A stretch of 64,000 bases of DNA from positions 101,473,908-101,537,907 of the forward strand of contig OX352763.1 in NCBI GenBank assembly GCA_947095585.1, written 5' to 3'. Below, piece by piece: positions 20,685 to 32,800 of the stretch (its first letter is position 1; every line of letters starts with the position of its first letter). The position numbers and the translations under genes are program-made. Below the pieces are notes generated by a model, which saw only the letters and a list, made by a program, of their open reading frames with translations, searched no databases and was not told the origin of the DNA. Origin of the DNA: Nephrocerus scutellatus (Eukaryota; Arthropoda; Insecta; Diptera; Pipunculidae).

Positions 20685-23600
20685 TAGATAGATAGATTTT
20701 ATTCATTTACAATAATTCATTAACAAAATACAAGTATGTAGTTCTTCAATTTAAGACATGGCTAAAAAACCGTCTGCCCGACATTGACGATACTGTTGAT
20801 GTATGTTCAAAAAGATTCTTCGAGTATCGCTCTTCGGTATATTTGACAATAGTTGTTTAGTTTGTTCCAGTTCGTGCCGTTTATTATCATTATCACCATA
20901 TATTCCTCCTGCAGGGTTCCCTTATCAATTTTTAAATTATACAGCTCCTTCTTCCAATTTAGTCTGTTTCCCGAATTTAAATTAAGAGTGTGTCAACAGG
21001 AATCTGCAAGTAACTTCCATTCATCAAACCAAAGTATTTTTGCCTTTATAATGTACTCCGCTATACGTTTAGGTAACCTTTCTTGGTGCAAGGCGAGCGT
21101 TTTCAATATATAATCAAAATGAAGTTTTAGGGTATTCATAAATAGTGGGAAAGACCAGTCTCAACTAGAAGCTTAGGTACTATTTGGTGTGCTTTGAGGC
21201 AGATTAATTATCCACTGTACCATACATCTTATACCCCAAACTGATTTAGAAACCGCTCGAAATATCTGATATTTTACTCTTAAGGATATGTGCTTATCTT
21301 CCAGACAACTTTTCCAAGCCGCACCAATGGCTGACTTCACTGTTGTAAGCTTCTCGTTGAGATGTTGTTCCATATTCATGTTATTGGAGATATTGATACC
21401 GAGGTATTTGTAGGATTTAACTATTTCTAACTCTTGACCGGCAAAAAATCACTTTTCATTTCTCGCATATCGTCCTCATTTCCTAAAAACCATGACCTTT
21501 GAATTGGCTATATTGACCTTAGTCTCCACTCTTAGCTGTATTTTTGTAACCTGTTTATCATTCTCTGCAAGCTCTCCGGTGAGTCCGCAAGTAGGACTAA
21601 ATCATCTGCATATATAGCAGAGCTTTAATGGAAATTCCACCAATTGTTATACCCCCACATAGAGCTTCTGTTATATCATCAACAAACATGTGTGTATTGT
21701 TTCAAAGAAATCTGATAATTGTTTTCCATCCCATACGGCTGAAGACGTATTTTCATATATCTTTTCGATCAGTTTTTCAAACTTTCTGGATAGCCCACGA
21801 ATGTACAGTTTGTAGAAAAGTGCACTTCTGTCTACTGTGTCGAAATTGAGGTCTATGAAGAACGCGTACAATTTCTTCTTTCTTCTAATGTAGTTCAGCG
21901 CAACTGTTGTGAGTATGAAGATTTGGTCCGATGTTGAGTAATTTGCTCGAAACCCCGCCTGAAACTCAGATAGCAAGTGATTTTGGGATACCCAGATTTG
22001 AAAACGTTTAGCGAGATCACCCATTAGAATTTTTCATGACGAGTTTAAAAATGCAAGTAGTAGTTTTCTATTATCCCCAGATAACATGGCAGCGGAGCTT
22101 TTGAAAAGCAATTCAAGCGTTCTGGCAAGCACACTATCACCAATCATCCGCGAAGCGTGGATAACACGTAAAATCGACAGTTGGAAAGAAGGTGTCATCA
22201 TAACGATCCCCAATAAAGGCGACCTGAGTGACTGTAAAAATTGGAGAGTAATTACTCTACTCAACACGATTGCGAAGGTTTTGGCTTTTCTCATGTTAGA
22301 TCGTATATCACCAACTGTGAACAGTCTTCTGCGACGTGAACAAGCCGGATTTAGGCCTAATTGATCCTGTGTGGACCACATCAACAAACTGCGGATTATT
22401 ATTGAACAGACTGTAGAATGGAGGTCACCGCTGTTTCTCTTGTTCGTGGATTTTGAGCAAGGTTTTGACACTATATCCAGACCCGCTATTTGGAATGCAC
22501 TGCAAAATTTGGGTGTACCGGAAACAATCGTGGATCTCATTCGTGAACTCTATAAAGATGCAGCATGCAGTGTTCGCTTCAAAGGCCAATTATTACATCA
22601 CCAAAGGAGTACGTCATGGTTGTGTATTATCACTACTGCTCTTTTTGGTCGTCCTGTATAGTGTAATGATGCAAACAAACATCGAAGCACCGAATGGAAT
22701 ACAATGGCGTCCATTTCAAAAGCTGAATGATCTTGATTACGCTGATGACATCTGCCTTATGACACACACTATCACGGACATGAAGTTAAAAATGGAAAGT
22801 TTGATCTCCATTGCAAGACGAGTTGCAACAACATGAGCAAAACTAAAATATTGCGCAGCGAAACTGGTATCATGACTCCTCTGACGCTAAGCTTGGACGA
22901 TCGAGTGATAGCCATCGAGGACGTAGAAGAGTTTTGTTACCTTGGGAGTATTATAACCATGGATGGCGGTTCGGAGACAGATATATCGTCTCGCATAAAT
23001 AAAGCCCGCCACAGCAGATCACCAACTTAACAAAGCGTGGCACTCTCGTAAAATCTCGAGACGCACAAAAATTCACATCTTCAACTCAAGTGTGAAATCA
23101 GTCCTTCTCTATGGTTGTGAGACCTCGCGAGTCACAGATTCTGCAAAACAAACAAAAAAGACTCCAGGTTTTCATCAATAAGTGTCTAAGAAGAGTGTGT
23201 TGCATATTCTTGCCCAACACGATATCAAACAACGACCTGCAACAACTAACATCTAGTCAAACAGCTGCGAGTGAGATACGGCGAAGAAAGCGGCGGTGGA
23301 TTGGTCTCAATCTGAGGAAACCGGATGATGACAATCCAAAAATGGCGTTTGAATGGAATCCACAAGGAACACGACGAAGGGGGCGCCCGCGTATCACATG
23401 GATGAGATCAGTGTTGAATGAGACGGGGACTACTGGAACGTGGCGAGAAATTAAACGACTAGCGCAAGATCGACGAGGATGGAGGAATTATGTCTCTGCC
23501 CTATGCTCCTAAGTGAGCAATATTTGCTTATTTATATTGTAAATAAAAATAAATCAAAATGTTTATAATATAAAGAAATAAATGTTAAGGAAAACAAACG

Positions 23601-24750
23601 GTAGTTTTCTGCCAGATAGGGGTCAACTTTCTTAAGAATGGGAAGATCACTAATTGCTTAAAATCGTTTGGGACGGCTCCTTTTACAAAAATACGGTTAT
23701 ATTCGTTTGTGAGAAGTTTAATCAGATCGTTATTTGCATATTTGTAAAATTCGACTGGTATACCATCCGTACTGGGTGCTTTGCGGTCTTTGCAGTTATT
23801 TAACCGGCCTTTTACTTCTTGTTCTGTGATGGGGTCATTCATATTAATCGGTGCTGCATATTGAAACCTAGGTTGATCACTAGGTCCAGGAGGATTCAGG
23901 ACATTTTTACAGTGCGCTTCCAGTTGCGATGCTTAACCGTTATAAAATGGATTTCTTTTTTGTTGGCAATTTTTATAAAATTCCCGGTTTGCATGTAAGT
24001 ACATTTTTTACAGTTTAGCTCGTCGTATTTTCGGAAGAGATCATATAACGGGGAGGCTTTCTTTCTCTGCCAATCACAATCTAGGTCATACCATTGCAGT
24101 TTTCGGTTCCGACCCAGTTTTGTTCGTATTTGACTGTTGGCATTCTTTATAGCTTATTCTATCTTGTCCATATTTCCTTCAGAGTTCATTTCTGCAATCT
24201 CTCTCCCTAGGTTGAATTTATATTCATCCTTTTGGTTATGGTTCCATTTTAATCTTGGCAATGCGTTGAGAATGGTTTCTGTACTACTCGACTCTTGCAA
24301 AGAGAATTCGAACGAAGTTACAATTGGTAGGTGATCTGAAGAATTCTGCATTTGTACTTTAAATTGCTTGATTAAATTGTTCCATTTTCTACCGCTTAGA
24401 CTAAGGTCTATAACTGAGCTTCCTTGTGTACCCACAAAAGTATAGTCGCCCTCAAGGTCTCCTTTAGTGCATCCGTTTTGGATGATTAGTATGTATTCGC
24501 TGCAGAGGTCCAATACCTTTTTCTATCCAGAACCTTATCTTTCGATTTGGGGTATTGTGTTGATATATTATGGTTGTCCTGTGAAAAAGCCTGCGTGGTA
24601 CCGGTCCTCGAATTAAAGTCGCCTATTAAGAGATTGTTAGTTTGTTCTTGTAGGTTGTTTATGGCATCGGTTAATTTTTGCAGATCTCTTTCCCATTGCG
24701 GTCCATATGATCCATTTAGATAGCTTTTGACTTGTTGTTGACGCATATAC
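20685..24750 (-). mobile_element. Non-LTR retrotransposon (endonuclease + RT), interrupted by a nested LINE
   Basis: Read on the minus strand from 24750 down, the order is as follows. An AP-type endonuclease has LLIGDFNSRTG (about 24620) and SSDHLPIVTSFEFSL (about 24310). An RT linker carries APSTDGIPVEFYKYA (about 23760) and a degenerate KKxxPYLAENYR near 23600. After the insert (22038-23587) come QNHLLSEFQAGFRANYSTSD (about 21960), LYAFFIDLNFDTVDR, SAVWDGKQLSDFFE (about 21720), a disrupted catalytic region, and NMEQHLNEKLTTVKSAIGA (about 21370). The far end at 20685 begins with AGATAGATAGATTTTATT, probably the 3' tail. Stops and frameshifts make it inactive. The clade is uncertain. Confidence 0.78.
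22038..23587 (+). mobile_element. RTE-type LINE, 5'-truncated, nested in the minus LINE
   Basis: The plus strand shows PDNMAAELLK (22075), KEGVIITIPNKGDLSDCKNW (22188-22245), LLRREQAGFRPN (22328), LFVDFEQGFDTISRPAIW (about 22442), GVRHGCVLSLLLFLVVLYSV in a shifted frame (about 22608), and the catalytic LDYADDICLM (22733-22762). Then come FCYLGSIITMDGGSETDISS (about 22930), the thumb RLQVFINKCLRRVC (about 23162) and the end RRRGRPRITWMRSV...WRNYVSALCS (23373-23510). The frame is broken several times but is less decayed than its host element. The A/T-rich 3' tail (AATAAAAATAAATC...) ends where the minus LINE resumes. Confidence 0.85.
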
Positions 24751-25373
24751 CGAGAATTAGCTTACAAAGTAAAATGCAAAAATCTTTAAAAGGAATATTA
24801 AAAAGAATTTTGAGGTTTTTAACTTGGAAATTTTAATAGCCTTGTTTTTTACTTTGCATAATTACGATAACATTTCAAGTTCATTGTATTCATACGTTGC
24901 AGATTGCGACCAGATCGATAGGTTTTTTGCTTCAGAGATTAAAAGCAATTTATTTTGCGATTACCTAATGTGATTTATAGCTGGTTTTAAAATTTAATGT
25001 AATCTTATAGCTGTATATTTATCGTTGAAAATATAGCCCTTTCATTTATTCTGTTGATTTTCACAAAATATTACCTTTCTACTCATTAGTATTGCGGCCT
25101 TCAAAAATCAAATTTTCCTGAGAAAGTTCATTCGCCAGCGCTGTATCATAAGAAAATTTAACAACGAATCGCAGCTGAACTCTATTATAACCACACAATA
25201 CACTTTCTGTGTATGCGCAAATTTGCCTATGCGTGCTCTCCTTATGTTGGCAAATATCCATTATAATTCATAGCCTTGATCCTTAAAAGTAGTATGCATC
25301 CCTCGTAAGGAGGTGGTGCATGTCCACCACACAGCCAACTTTAAACCATTCCACCACCAACCCATTGGCATGT
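24751..25373. other. Unassigned spacer downstream of the phosphatase gene
   Basis: No gene recognised. The start of a local tandem duplication lies at its right edge. Confidence 0.3.
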
Positions 25374-25710
25374 CCTACCTTTATATCCCACCCAATTTAT
25401 GGAGATGGATCAACGAATGGGCTCCGTGGAGTCCCATCCATTGTACATTCTTTTGTGTGCAATGTGGTATTCTCAATGGATCCATAGTGGATTCATTCTC
25501 TCTAATAATTCGTTCATCGATAATTAAAACTCTACCTTTATATCCCACATCCAGGACCCCAATTTATGGTGAGATGGATAAACGAATGGGCTCCGTGGAG
25601 TCCCATCTATTGTATATTCTATTGTGTGCAATGGGGTATTCTCAATGGATCCATAGTGAATTCATTCTCTCTAATAATTCATTTGTCGATAATTAAACTC
25701 GATAATTAAA
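25374..25710 (+). repeat. Direct duplication of a ~160 bp unit
   Basis: Units 25374-25530 and 25532-25710 share CTACCTTTATATCCCA, AACGAATGGGCTCCGTGGAG, TATTCTCAATGGATCCATAG and ATTCATTCTCTCTAATAATT with only a few differences. A partial third start (ATAATTAAAACTCTA) follows. Identity is high, so the duplication seems recent. A 127-codon plus frame crosses both units and has no recognisable domain. Confidence 0.82.
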
Positions 25711-25778
25711 ACTCTATGTGAAACAAGCACAACATGTCTGGTTGTAAAAGTTGGCTGTTTTCTGAGTATATACTTTGG

Positions 25779-25784
25779 TTTATT
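25779..25784 (-). terminator. Possible poly(A) signal for the phosphatase gene
   Basis: TTTATT on the plus strand is AATAAA on the minus strand, about 210 nt past the stop codon at 25992-25994. Other A/T-rich matches are nearby, so the true signal is uncertain. Confidence 0.3.
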
Positions 25785-25991
25785 TGAAGATTCGTAAAAG
25801 GTATTTTTTTGGTACAAATAGACACATTAAAAAAATATAAAATAATTTATCGATGTAGTTACAAACTAAAATAATGTCTTTTTTTGTGTGTTTGGTGCAT
25901 TTGTTTTTTTGGCATAACTTGCGTTTAACAATTCAATTTAGTGCATTAAACTAATAAATATCACAACGTAGCATTCACTTGTCAGTCCGGA

Positions 25992-26816
25992 TTACAATGG
26001 TAACAGATCCGCTAAGGACTCTACTATGGTGCTATCACGAAAACGTCCTATCCGCAGAGCGTACGATATCGCATGAGCGACATAACTTTGTTCATGAACT
26101 CTATGGAAAAGATGAGACATTGGACCTGCAAGAGAAGATAAAGAAAACATTGTTTTCATTAATTCCTATTTAAATTTTAGTTATAAAAAAAAGTCCCATG
26201 GTATTACCAGTCGCATAAATGGTTACATCAGATCCTCCATGAGTGTTCTCGTTAGTGTTAATGGCAGCTTGTTGCTTGTACTGCCAATCAGTTGTATCCT
26301 GCAATGAGGGATCAATACGTTTTCCATTGGCATCTGGTTGAAATCCCTGATAACTGGTTCCATAGGTGAGAGTAGTGTAAGGTGTGCCGTCTGTTTTTGA
26401 AACGGATGATATACCCAGAATATTATTACCGCGATCCGGGTAACCGTTAATTGTAAGTGTGTGTGAATGATCGGCCGTCACGATAATCAGTGTTTCAGCC
26501 ATTTGATCTCTTTCAATGGAAATTTTAATTAAAACGATTCCCCACGCAAGAAGCATGTCACGAAACACTTACTTCATTGCTATCAAAGTCGCATTGACAG
26601 CATCATTCAAAGCTAAAACCTCAGAAAGTGCTACACGCGCAGCTCCACGATGATGTGCCTGATCAATCATGCCACCTTCGACGATAAGTAGGAAACCGGC
26701 TGGTTTGCTTTTCAGAACGTCCAAAGCTTTGAGAGTCATATCCTTCAGCGATGGCATACCGTTGTCGCTGGTGTCGCGCTCGTAGTCGTATTTAAGATGA
26801 CCGTTGGCGAAAACAC
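25992..26816 (-). CDS. Alkaline phosphatase exons 4, 5 and 6
   Basis: Exon 4 (26816-26573) contains the VEGGMIDQAHH metal site. Exon 5 (26509-26208) contains VTADHSHT and NTHGGSDVTIYATG. Exon 6 (26125-25992) follows acceptor CTTCTCTTGCAG and reads PMSHLFHRVHEQSYVAHAIS, the conserved C-terminal block, ending TAA. Exon 6 lacks an ATG and is easily missed: a plus-strand open frame at 25979-26173 is merely its antisense shadow. Confidence 0.9.
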
Positions 26817-29800
26817 CTAAAACAAATAGTGAGTCATTAAAAAGACAAGAATTTGACAAATGGTTCTGGTCTACCACCACAGCCACTTATAAGCATTCTG
26901 TAACTAGTTATTTGACAAATGGTTGCGACTTGTAAGTGTGATCTCCAATCTACCACCACAGCCACTTATAAGCATTCTGTAACTAGTTAGAAGTGCCTAC
27001 GAGGCAGAAAAAGATGTAAATGTAATCAGCCAGCCATACGCAACTAATTTTGAAATAATATTTCTTTTGGCGCGTTTAGAAGAGGTTAAAATTGAAATCA
27101 TTACGAAAGAGCAACATGATGATTTAATTTTTCCACTGTCCGCTACGCAGTGCTGATCAATACAATATCCAGTACACAAACCACTAAAGCTTGGCTGTAC
27201 TTTGGGTCAACTGGTTTGGTTTTTGAACTATTTGGGAGTTTTTTTGGGAATGTGTTGGGGGTCTTTTATGAGTGTTTTGGAAGTTCCATTAGGGGTCTTT
27301 TGTTGGCCTTTTGGGAGCCTTTTGAGGGTATTTGGGGGTTCATTTGCGGTTTTTTGGGAATGTTTTGGAGGGTCTTTCAAGGATATTTCGGTGGTACTTT
27401 GGAGTCTTCTGGACTTTAGGGAATTTTTCGGGGTTCTTTTGGGTTCTTTTGAGGGCATTTGGGGGTCTTTTGAGAGCTATTTTGGGAGTATTTGGTGGTG
27501 TTTGGGTGTTTTTTGGGTATTTGCCAATTTTTTTGGGGGGTCTTTTGGAAGTATTTTGGGGATCTTTCGGGGGTCTTTTTGAAGTTTTTTTGGGGGGTTA
27601 CTATGAGGTATATTTGGGGTTTTTTGAGAAGTCTTGATATGTTTTTTAAATTCTCTATATTAACTTCACCTGCCCGTGTGTTTGTGGGTTTGTTTGTTTG
27701 TGGATTTGTGTGTCATGAAATCTTGCGATCAATTTTTGACCCACTTCCCAAAGTACTATTTTATTGAAATTTTGCACACATGCATATCTCCGATGACAAC
27801 ACTTTCTGTTAAGGACCATCGGGCCACGGGGCCGGTTACAAAAGTTTACTCGATTTTCTTCAAATTTTATACCCATGTGTATCTCTGATATACAACACTT
27901 TTTGTAAAAATATTAGAGACCCCGGGCCCGGGTTCGTGGGGCTCCATAACTTTTTATAAAAAAATTATCCCGATTTTATTCAAATTTAATACACATGTGT
28001 ATCTCCGATAGACAACACTTTCTGTAAAAAATTTGGAGACCCCGGGCCCGGGTTCGTGGGGCCCTATAACTTTTTTTTAAAAAAATTAACCCGATTTTCT
28101 TCAAATTTAATACACATGTGTATCTCCGATAGACAAAACTTTTTGTAAAAAATTTGGAGACCCCGGAACGGGTTCGTGGGGCCCCATAACTTTTTTTTAA
28201 AAAAAATTAACCCGATTTTCTTCAAATTTAATACACATGTGTATCTCCGATAGACAAAACTTTTTGTAAAAAATTTGGAGACCCCGGAACGGGTTCGTGG
28301 GGCCCATAACTTTTTTTAAAAAAATTAACCCGATTTTCTTCAAATTTAATACACATGTGTATCTCCGATAGACAAAACTTTTTGTAAAAAATTTGGAGAC
28401 CCCGGAACGGGTTCGTGGGGCCCCATAACTTTTTTTAAAAAAAATTAACCCGATTTTCTTCAAATTTAATACACATGTGTATCTCCGGTAGACAAAACTT
28501 TTTGTAAAAAATTTGGAGACCCTGGGTCCCGGGGCCCCAAAATTTAAAAAAAAATTAACCCGATTTTTTTCAAATTTTATATACGTGTGTATCTCCGATG
28601 GGCAACGCTTTATGCAAAAAATTTGGAGACAGGGTTTGGAGGGTATGGGGCCCCAACAAATTTTTTAAAAAACTTAACCCGATTTTTTTTAAATTTCATA
28701 TACGTGTATCTACGATGGACAAAATTGTTTGTAAAGTTTTTGGAGTGAGGCCCTGAGGTCCGAGGGGTGCCCATATAGATTTTTTAAAAATTAGCTCGAT
28801 TTTCTTCAAATTTTAACACATACCCATCTCCTATTAGAGAATTTACATGAAAAATTGTATTTTTATGGGTTGTTTTTTTTTTCCTTTTCTTTTTGAGGTA
28901 TTTGGGGTTCTTTTGGAAACGTTTTGGGGTCTTTTTTTAGTTTTTGTGTGGTCTTTATGGAGTCTTTTGAGAGTCTTTTGAAGGTTCTTTCGATGTCTTT
29001 TTTTGAGTGTTTTTGGGGTCTTTTAGCAGGTATTGTTGAGTATTTTGAGAGGTCTTTTCGTAGGTCTTTTTGATGGTCTCTTTTATATATTTTAATAAAA
29101 AGTCTAACATTCGTATTTAATATCTCCCTTTACTCATCTTATCTTACCTACTCGTATGGATTTTTAGCGTGAATATTAACCTTTAATCTTTCAATCACGC
29201 CAAAGAAATATAATTTCCACGCACCAACTATTTTTAGGAAGACACAGAGGAGATCCTGGAGACACTTCTGTGATAAAATAAGAGGGGTCTCAGAGAGCAC
29301 TCGCCTTAGCCTTAGATTAAATCGGTTTATATGTTGCCGCTCATCCAAGCTAACGTTAGTTGACAAGTGTCGATTGATGTTAACCCTTTTTTCCTCAAAT
29401 ACATACCCAGCACATAGTCCACATCTTTGCCATTAAGAGCCCTAAGATCGGCATTATTCTGGACAACAGCATGTCGAACTCCGTTTAATTTTTTATTATT
29501 TTTCCAATCCTTAATTAAATCACGGCCATCTTTTGACGCACAAGACCAAGTATCAATTGGATCTGCGTCAGAACCTTGTACATCAGAAACCAAGCACTGT
29601 CTGCCACCTCCCATGATAACCTACACAAATGTATGGACAAACAAAGAATACTAATTTCCCTTCAGTTGTACTATGAATTTCTTAAAATCACATTTATATT
29701 CTTTCCCGTCTCATCTTCGACTAGCATTCGTGCGATATCCTTACATCCAGCTGCCTTCGAAGCTTCTGGTATATTCGCCTCACATTCCCATCGACGATCC

Positions 29801-32800
29801 GCCACATTTGCATACAGGGCAGCTGGTGTGGCGTGAGTGACACGAGTTGTCGTCACAAATCCTGTATTCATGCCATCGATTTGAGCCCATTTGAGGATTG
29901 TCTGAACATGATGACTTGAATCAGAAGCTGCCGAACAATTTCCCAGATTTACAGTTGAATCCACACCTCCAGTCTCATAATTGGTTTTAACTCCACCAAA
30001 CAGAGCTGTCGCAGTTGAAGAAGAATCAGGAACTTGCTTGTTGGCACAGTAGGTCTAAGGAAAATAAAACCAAATTTTGAATTTTGAAAATTCTGCAATT
30101 TTTTAATTAACCATAACTTTGTTTTCAGGGTAACGAAATAGACAAAATGGAGTCATGTTACGTTACGTTATCAGCGCGATTTTATTTATAGCAGTCTTAG
30201 CTAAAAAGCTATCTTCATATTAATAAATTATATATAAATTACTGCCAGCTTTAAAGAAAATGCGATTTAATCATATTAGAGGAAGCCTAAATGCACTAAC
30301 ATTGATTTCCTAATCCACAAGAAATGGTATCCACTCAACTGCGCCAACTCAAAAGTCTCCTACAATATCCCTTAAGCACTTATCAATTATATGATTGACG
30401 GTTTAAAGCCAAAGGCCACCTTGCGGCAGATCTTGAAGAAGACCCAAGAAACTATACTCACCATGTCTTAATCGATGTCAACACTGCGATCAACTATATA
30501 GACGAGCTTTTTGTCTCTGTGTCTATGAGCTTGTGTTTTGAATGCCTGTGGATCATAGTGATGTGGAAAGACAGAGCTTGGCAGAGCGTTCTACATACGT
30601 GTTGTACGGCTGAAGAACAAACCGATGAACTTAACTGTACTTTCGAAGACTGGCTTGAGGGCGTGCTGATGAGCATTGTTTTGTCGCATGGTTTTGTATT
30701 CAATGCAGATGCAAGGTAGTCTTCGTCGCACCTGACCAGATATGTCAATTGTACTCAAGTTTGGAGCGAATGAACGCCTTTGAGATAGTAGCCAGATCTC
30801 AGAGGGAAATATTTCTTGCACCGTGTGAGAAAACCTAAACATTTCGCATCATTTTTGGCGACGTTGAATATGTAGTCATTCCACCGAAGCTTGTCGTTAA
30901 CGCACATACTGAGAATTGCGAATTTTTATAGTTTCCTCGATGCAAGTGTCATTCATGGATATTGGCTGTGGATTAAGGATTCGCTTAGTCGACAGGAGAC
31001 AGACTGGGGTTTGAAAGCGTAAAATTTGACTCGATTGTTTTCTCCCCATTTTATTATGCTGTCCAGGTCAGATCTTCCCGTGCTTATACGTAGTTGCTTA
31101 TGTTCTACATGAGAAGTGAACGTTCCTCAAACTTATATGTAAAGTTGGGAGCACTGTCGTCAGCAAAAGAATGGATTGGATTTAAAGTAATGGACAAGAT
31201 ATCATTAACAAAAAACAACCAATAAAAATTTAAATTTTTCATGTAAATTCTCTAATAGGAGATACATAATATGTGTTTAAAATTTGAGGGAAATCGGGCT
31301 AATTTTTAAAAAATGTACATGGGCATCACTCGGGTCTCAGGGTCCGATCACTCCAAAAAATTTCAAAAAGTTTTGTCCATCGGGGGGCCCTCTGTCTCCA
31401 AAATTTCTACAAAAAGTGTTGTCCATCGAAGATACAAATGTATATAAAATTTGAAGAAAATTGGGGTAATTTTTTTAAAAAAAAATTGTATGGGGCCTCA
31501 AAACACTGGGGTCCGGCGTCTCCAACATTTTTACAAAAAGGAGATACACATGTATGTAAAATTTGAAGAAAATCGGGCTAATTTTTAAAAAATAATATGG
31601 GAACCACTCGGGCCTCAGTACCCTTTCACTCCAAAAATTTTACAAAAAGTTTTGTCCATCGGAGTTACACATGTATTTAAAATTTCAAAAAAATCGGGCT
31701 AATTTTTAAAAAAATTTGTTGGGGCACCCCTCGGTCCTCTGGATACACATGTGTAAATTTTTTTTTACAAAAAGTGTTCTCCATCGGAGATACAGATACA
31801 CATGTATGTAAAATTTAAAGAAAATCGGGTTAATTTTTTAAAAAAAATTGTATAGGGCCTCACGACCTCGGGGCTCGGGATATACAAAATTTGTAAAAAA
31901 AAGTGTTTTCCACCGGAGATACACATGTATATAACATTTTAAGAAAATCGGGTTAATTTTTTTAAAAAAAATGTATAGGGCCTCACGTCCTCGGGTCTCG
32001 GGGTCTCCAAAATTTTGTAAAATATTTGTATGGGAGGCCCCCGACCCCGAGGCCCGAGGGGCTCCAAATAGAAAGTGTTGTCAATGGAGATATGCATGTG
32101 TGCAAAATTTCAATGAAATCGGACTTTGGGAACTGGGTTAAAAATTGATCGCAAGATTCCACGACAAACAAACAAACACACGGGCACACGAAGTTAATAT
32201 AAAGAATTGAAAAATAAGAAAATAAGAAAAATAAAAGAGTGTCGGGGACAAAACATATCCCTGGGGAACGCCAGCATTTATGTGATGAAATTCAGATTTG
32301 AAACAGTCCAAAACAACTTGTATTGAGCGCTCTAAAAGAAAGCTTTTAATCCAATGAAGCAGTTTATCCTCGGCGCCATAAGCACGCATTCAAGATAAAA
32401 GAGCTTGATGCCAAACTCTGTCAAATGCGTTGGAAATATTAAGTGCAATACTTTCAACAAATTGATACAAAGATTGATTCCAGTGTTCGGTGATGTTATC
32501 AAATCACCAGTGGAACGTTTACCACGAAATCTGCAGTTCACTAAAGATTCCGTGATTTTCAAGATATTCCATGAGTTGATAGTTAATCAGCGTTTCCATG
32601 ACCTTGGAAAGAATTGATGTTAGTGCTATGGGTCGATACGAAGAAGGAGACGGCGGCTCGCCATATTTGGATATAGTTTGGACTAAGGCTGTTTTACAAC
32701 TCCTCGGGAAGAGTCCAGAAGAATGGGATATATAGATATATTACGCAATGGTAATGCCAGCTTTGAAGAACACCTCTTCAGAACTTACGGGGAAATACCA

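Noticed and set aside
25979..26173. 64-codon plus frame as a gene
   Set aside because: It is antisense to the last alkaline phosphatase exon, which has strong family similarity and correct splicing.
27215..27641. Resemblance of TTTTGGGG-like units to ciliate telomere repeats
   Set aside because: The units are irregular, internal to a gene intron, and flies do not use such telomeres.
27228..27767. Several overlapping open frames of 75-126 codons rich in W/F/G or P/K
   Set aside because: They arise from the G/T-only composition of the minisatellite; frames are open in all phases and have no domain pattern.
28197..28463. 88-codon minus frame
   Set aside because: It is the tandem unit translated twice; other units carry stops in the same place.
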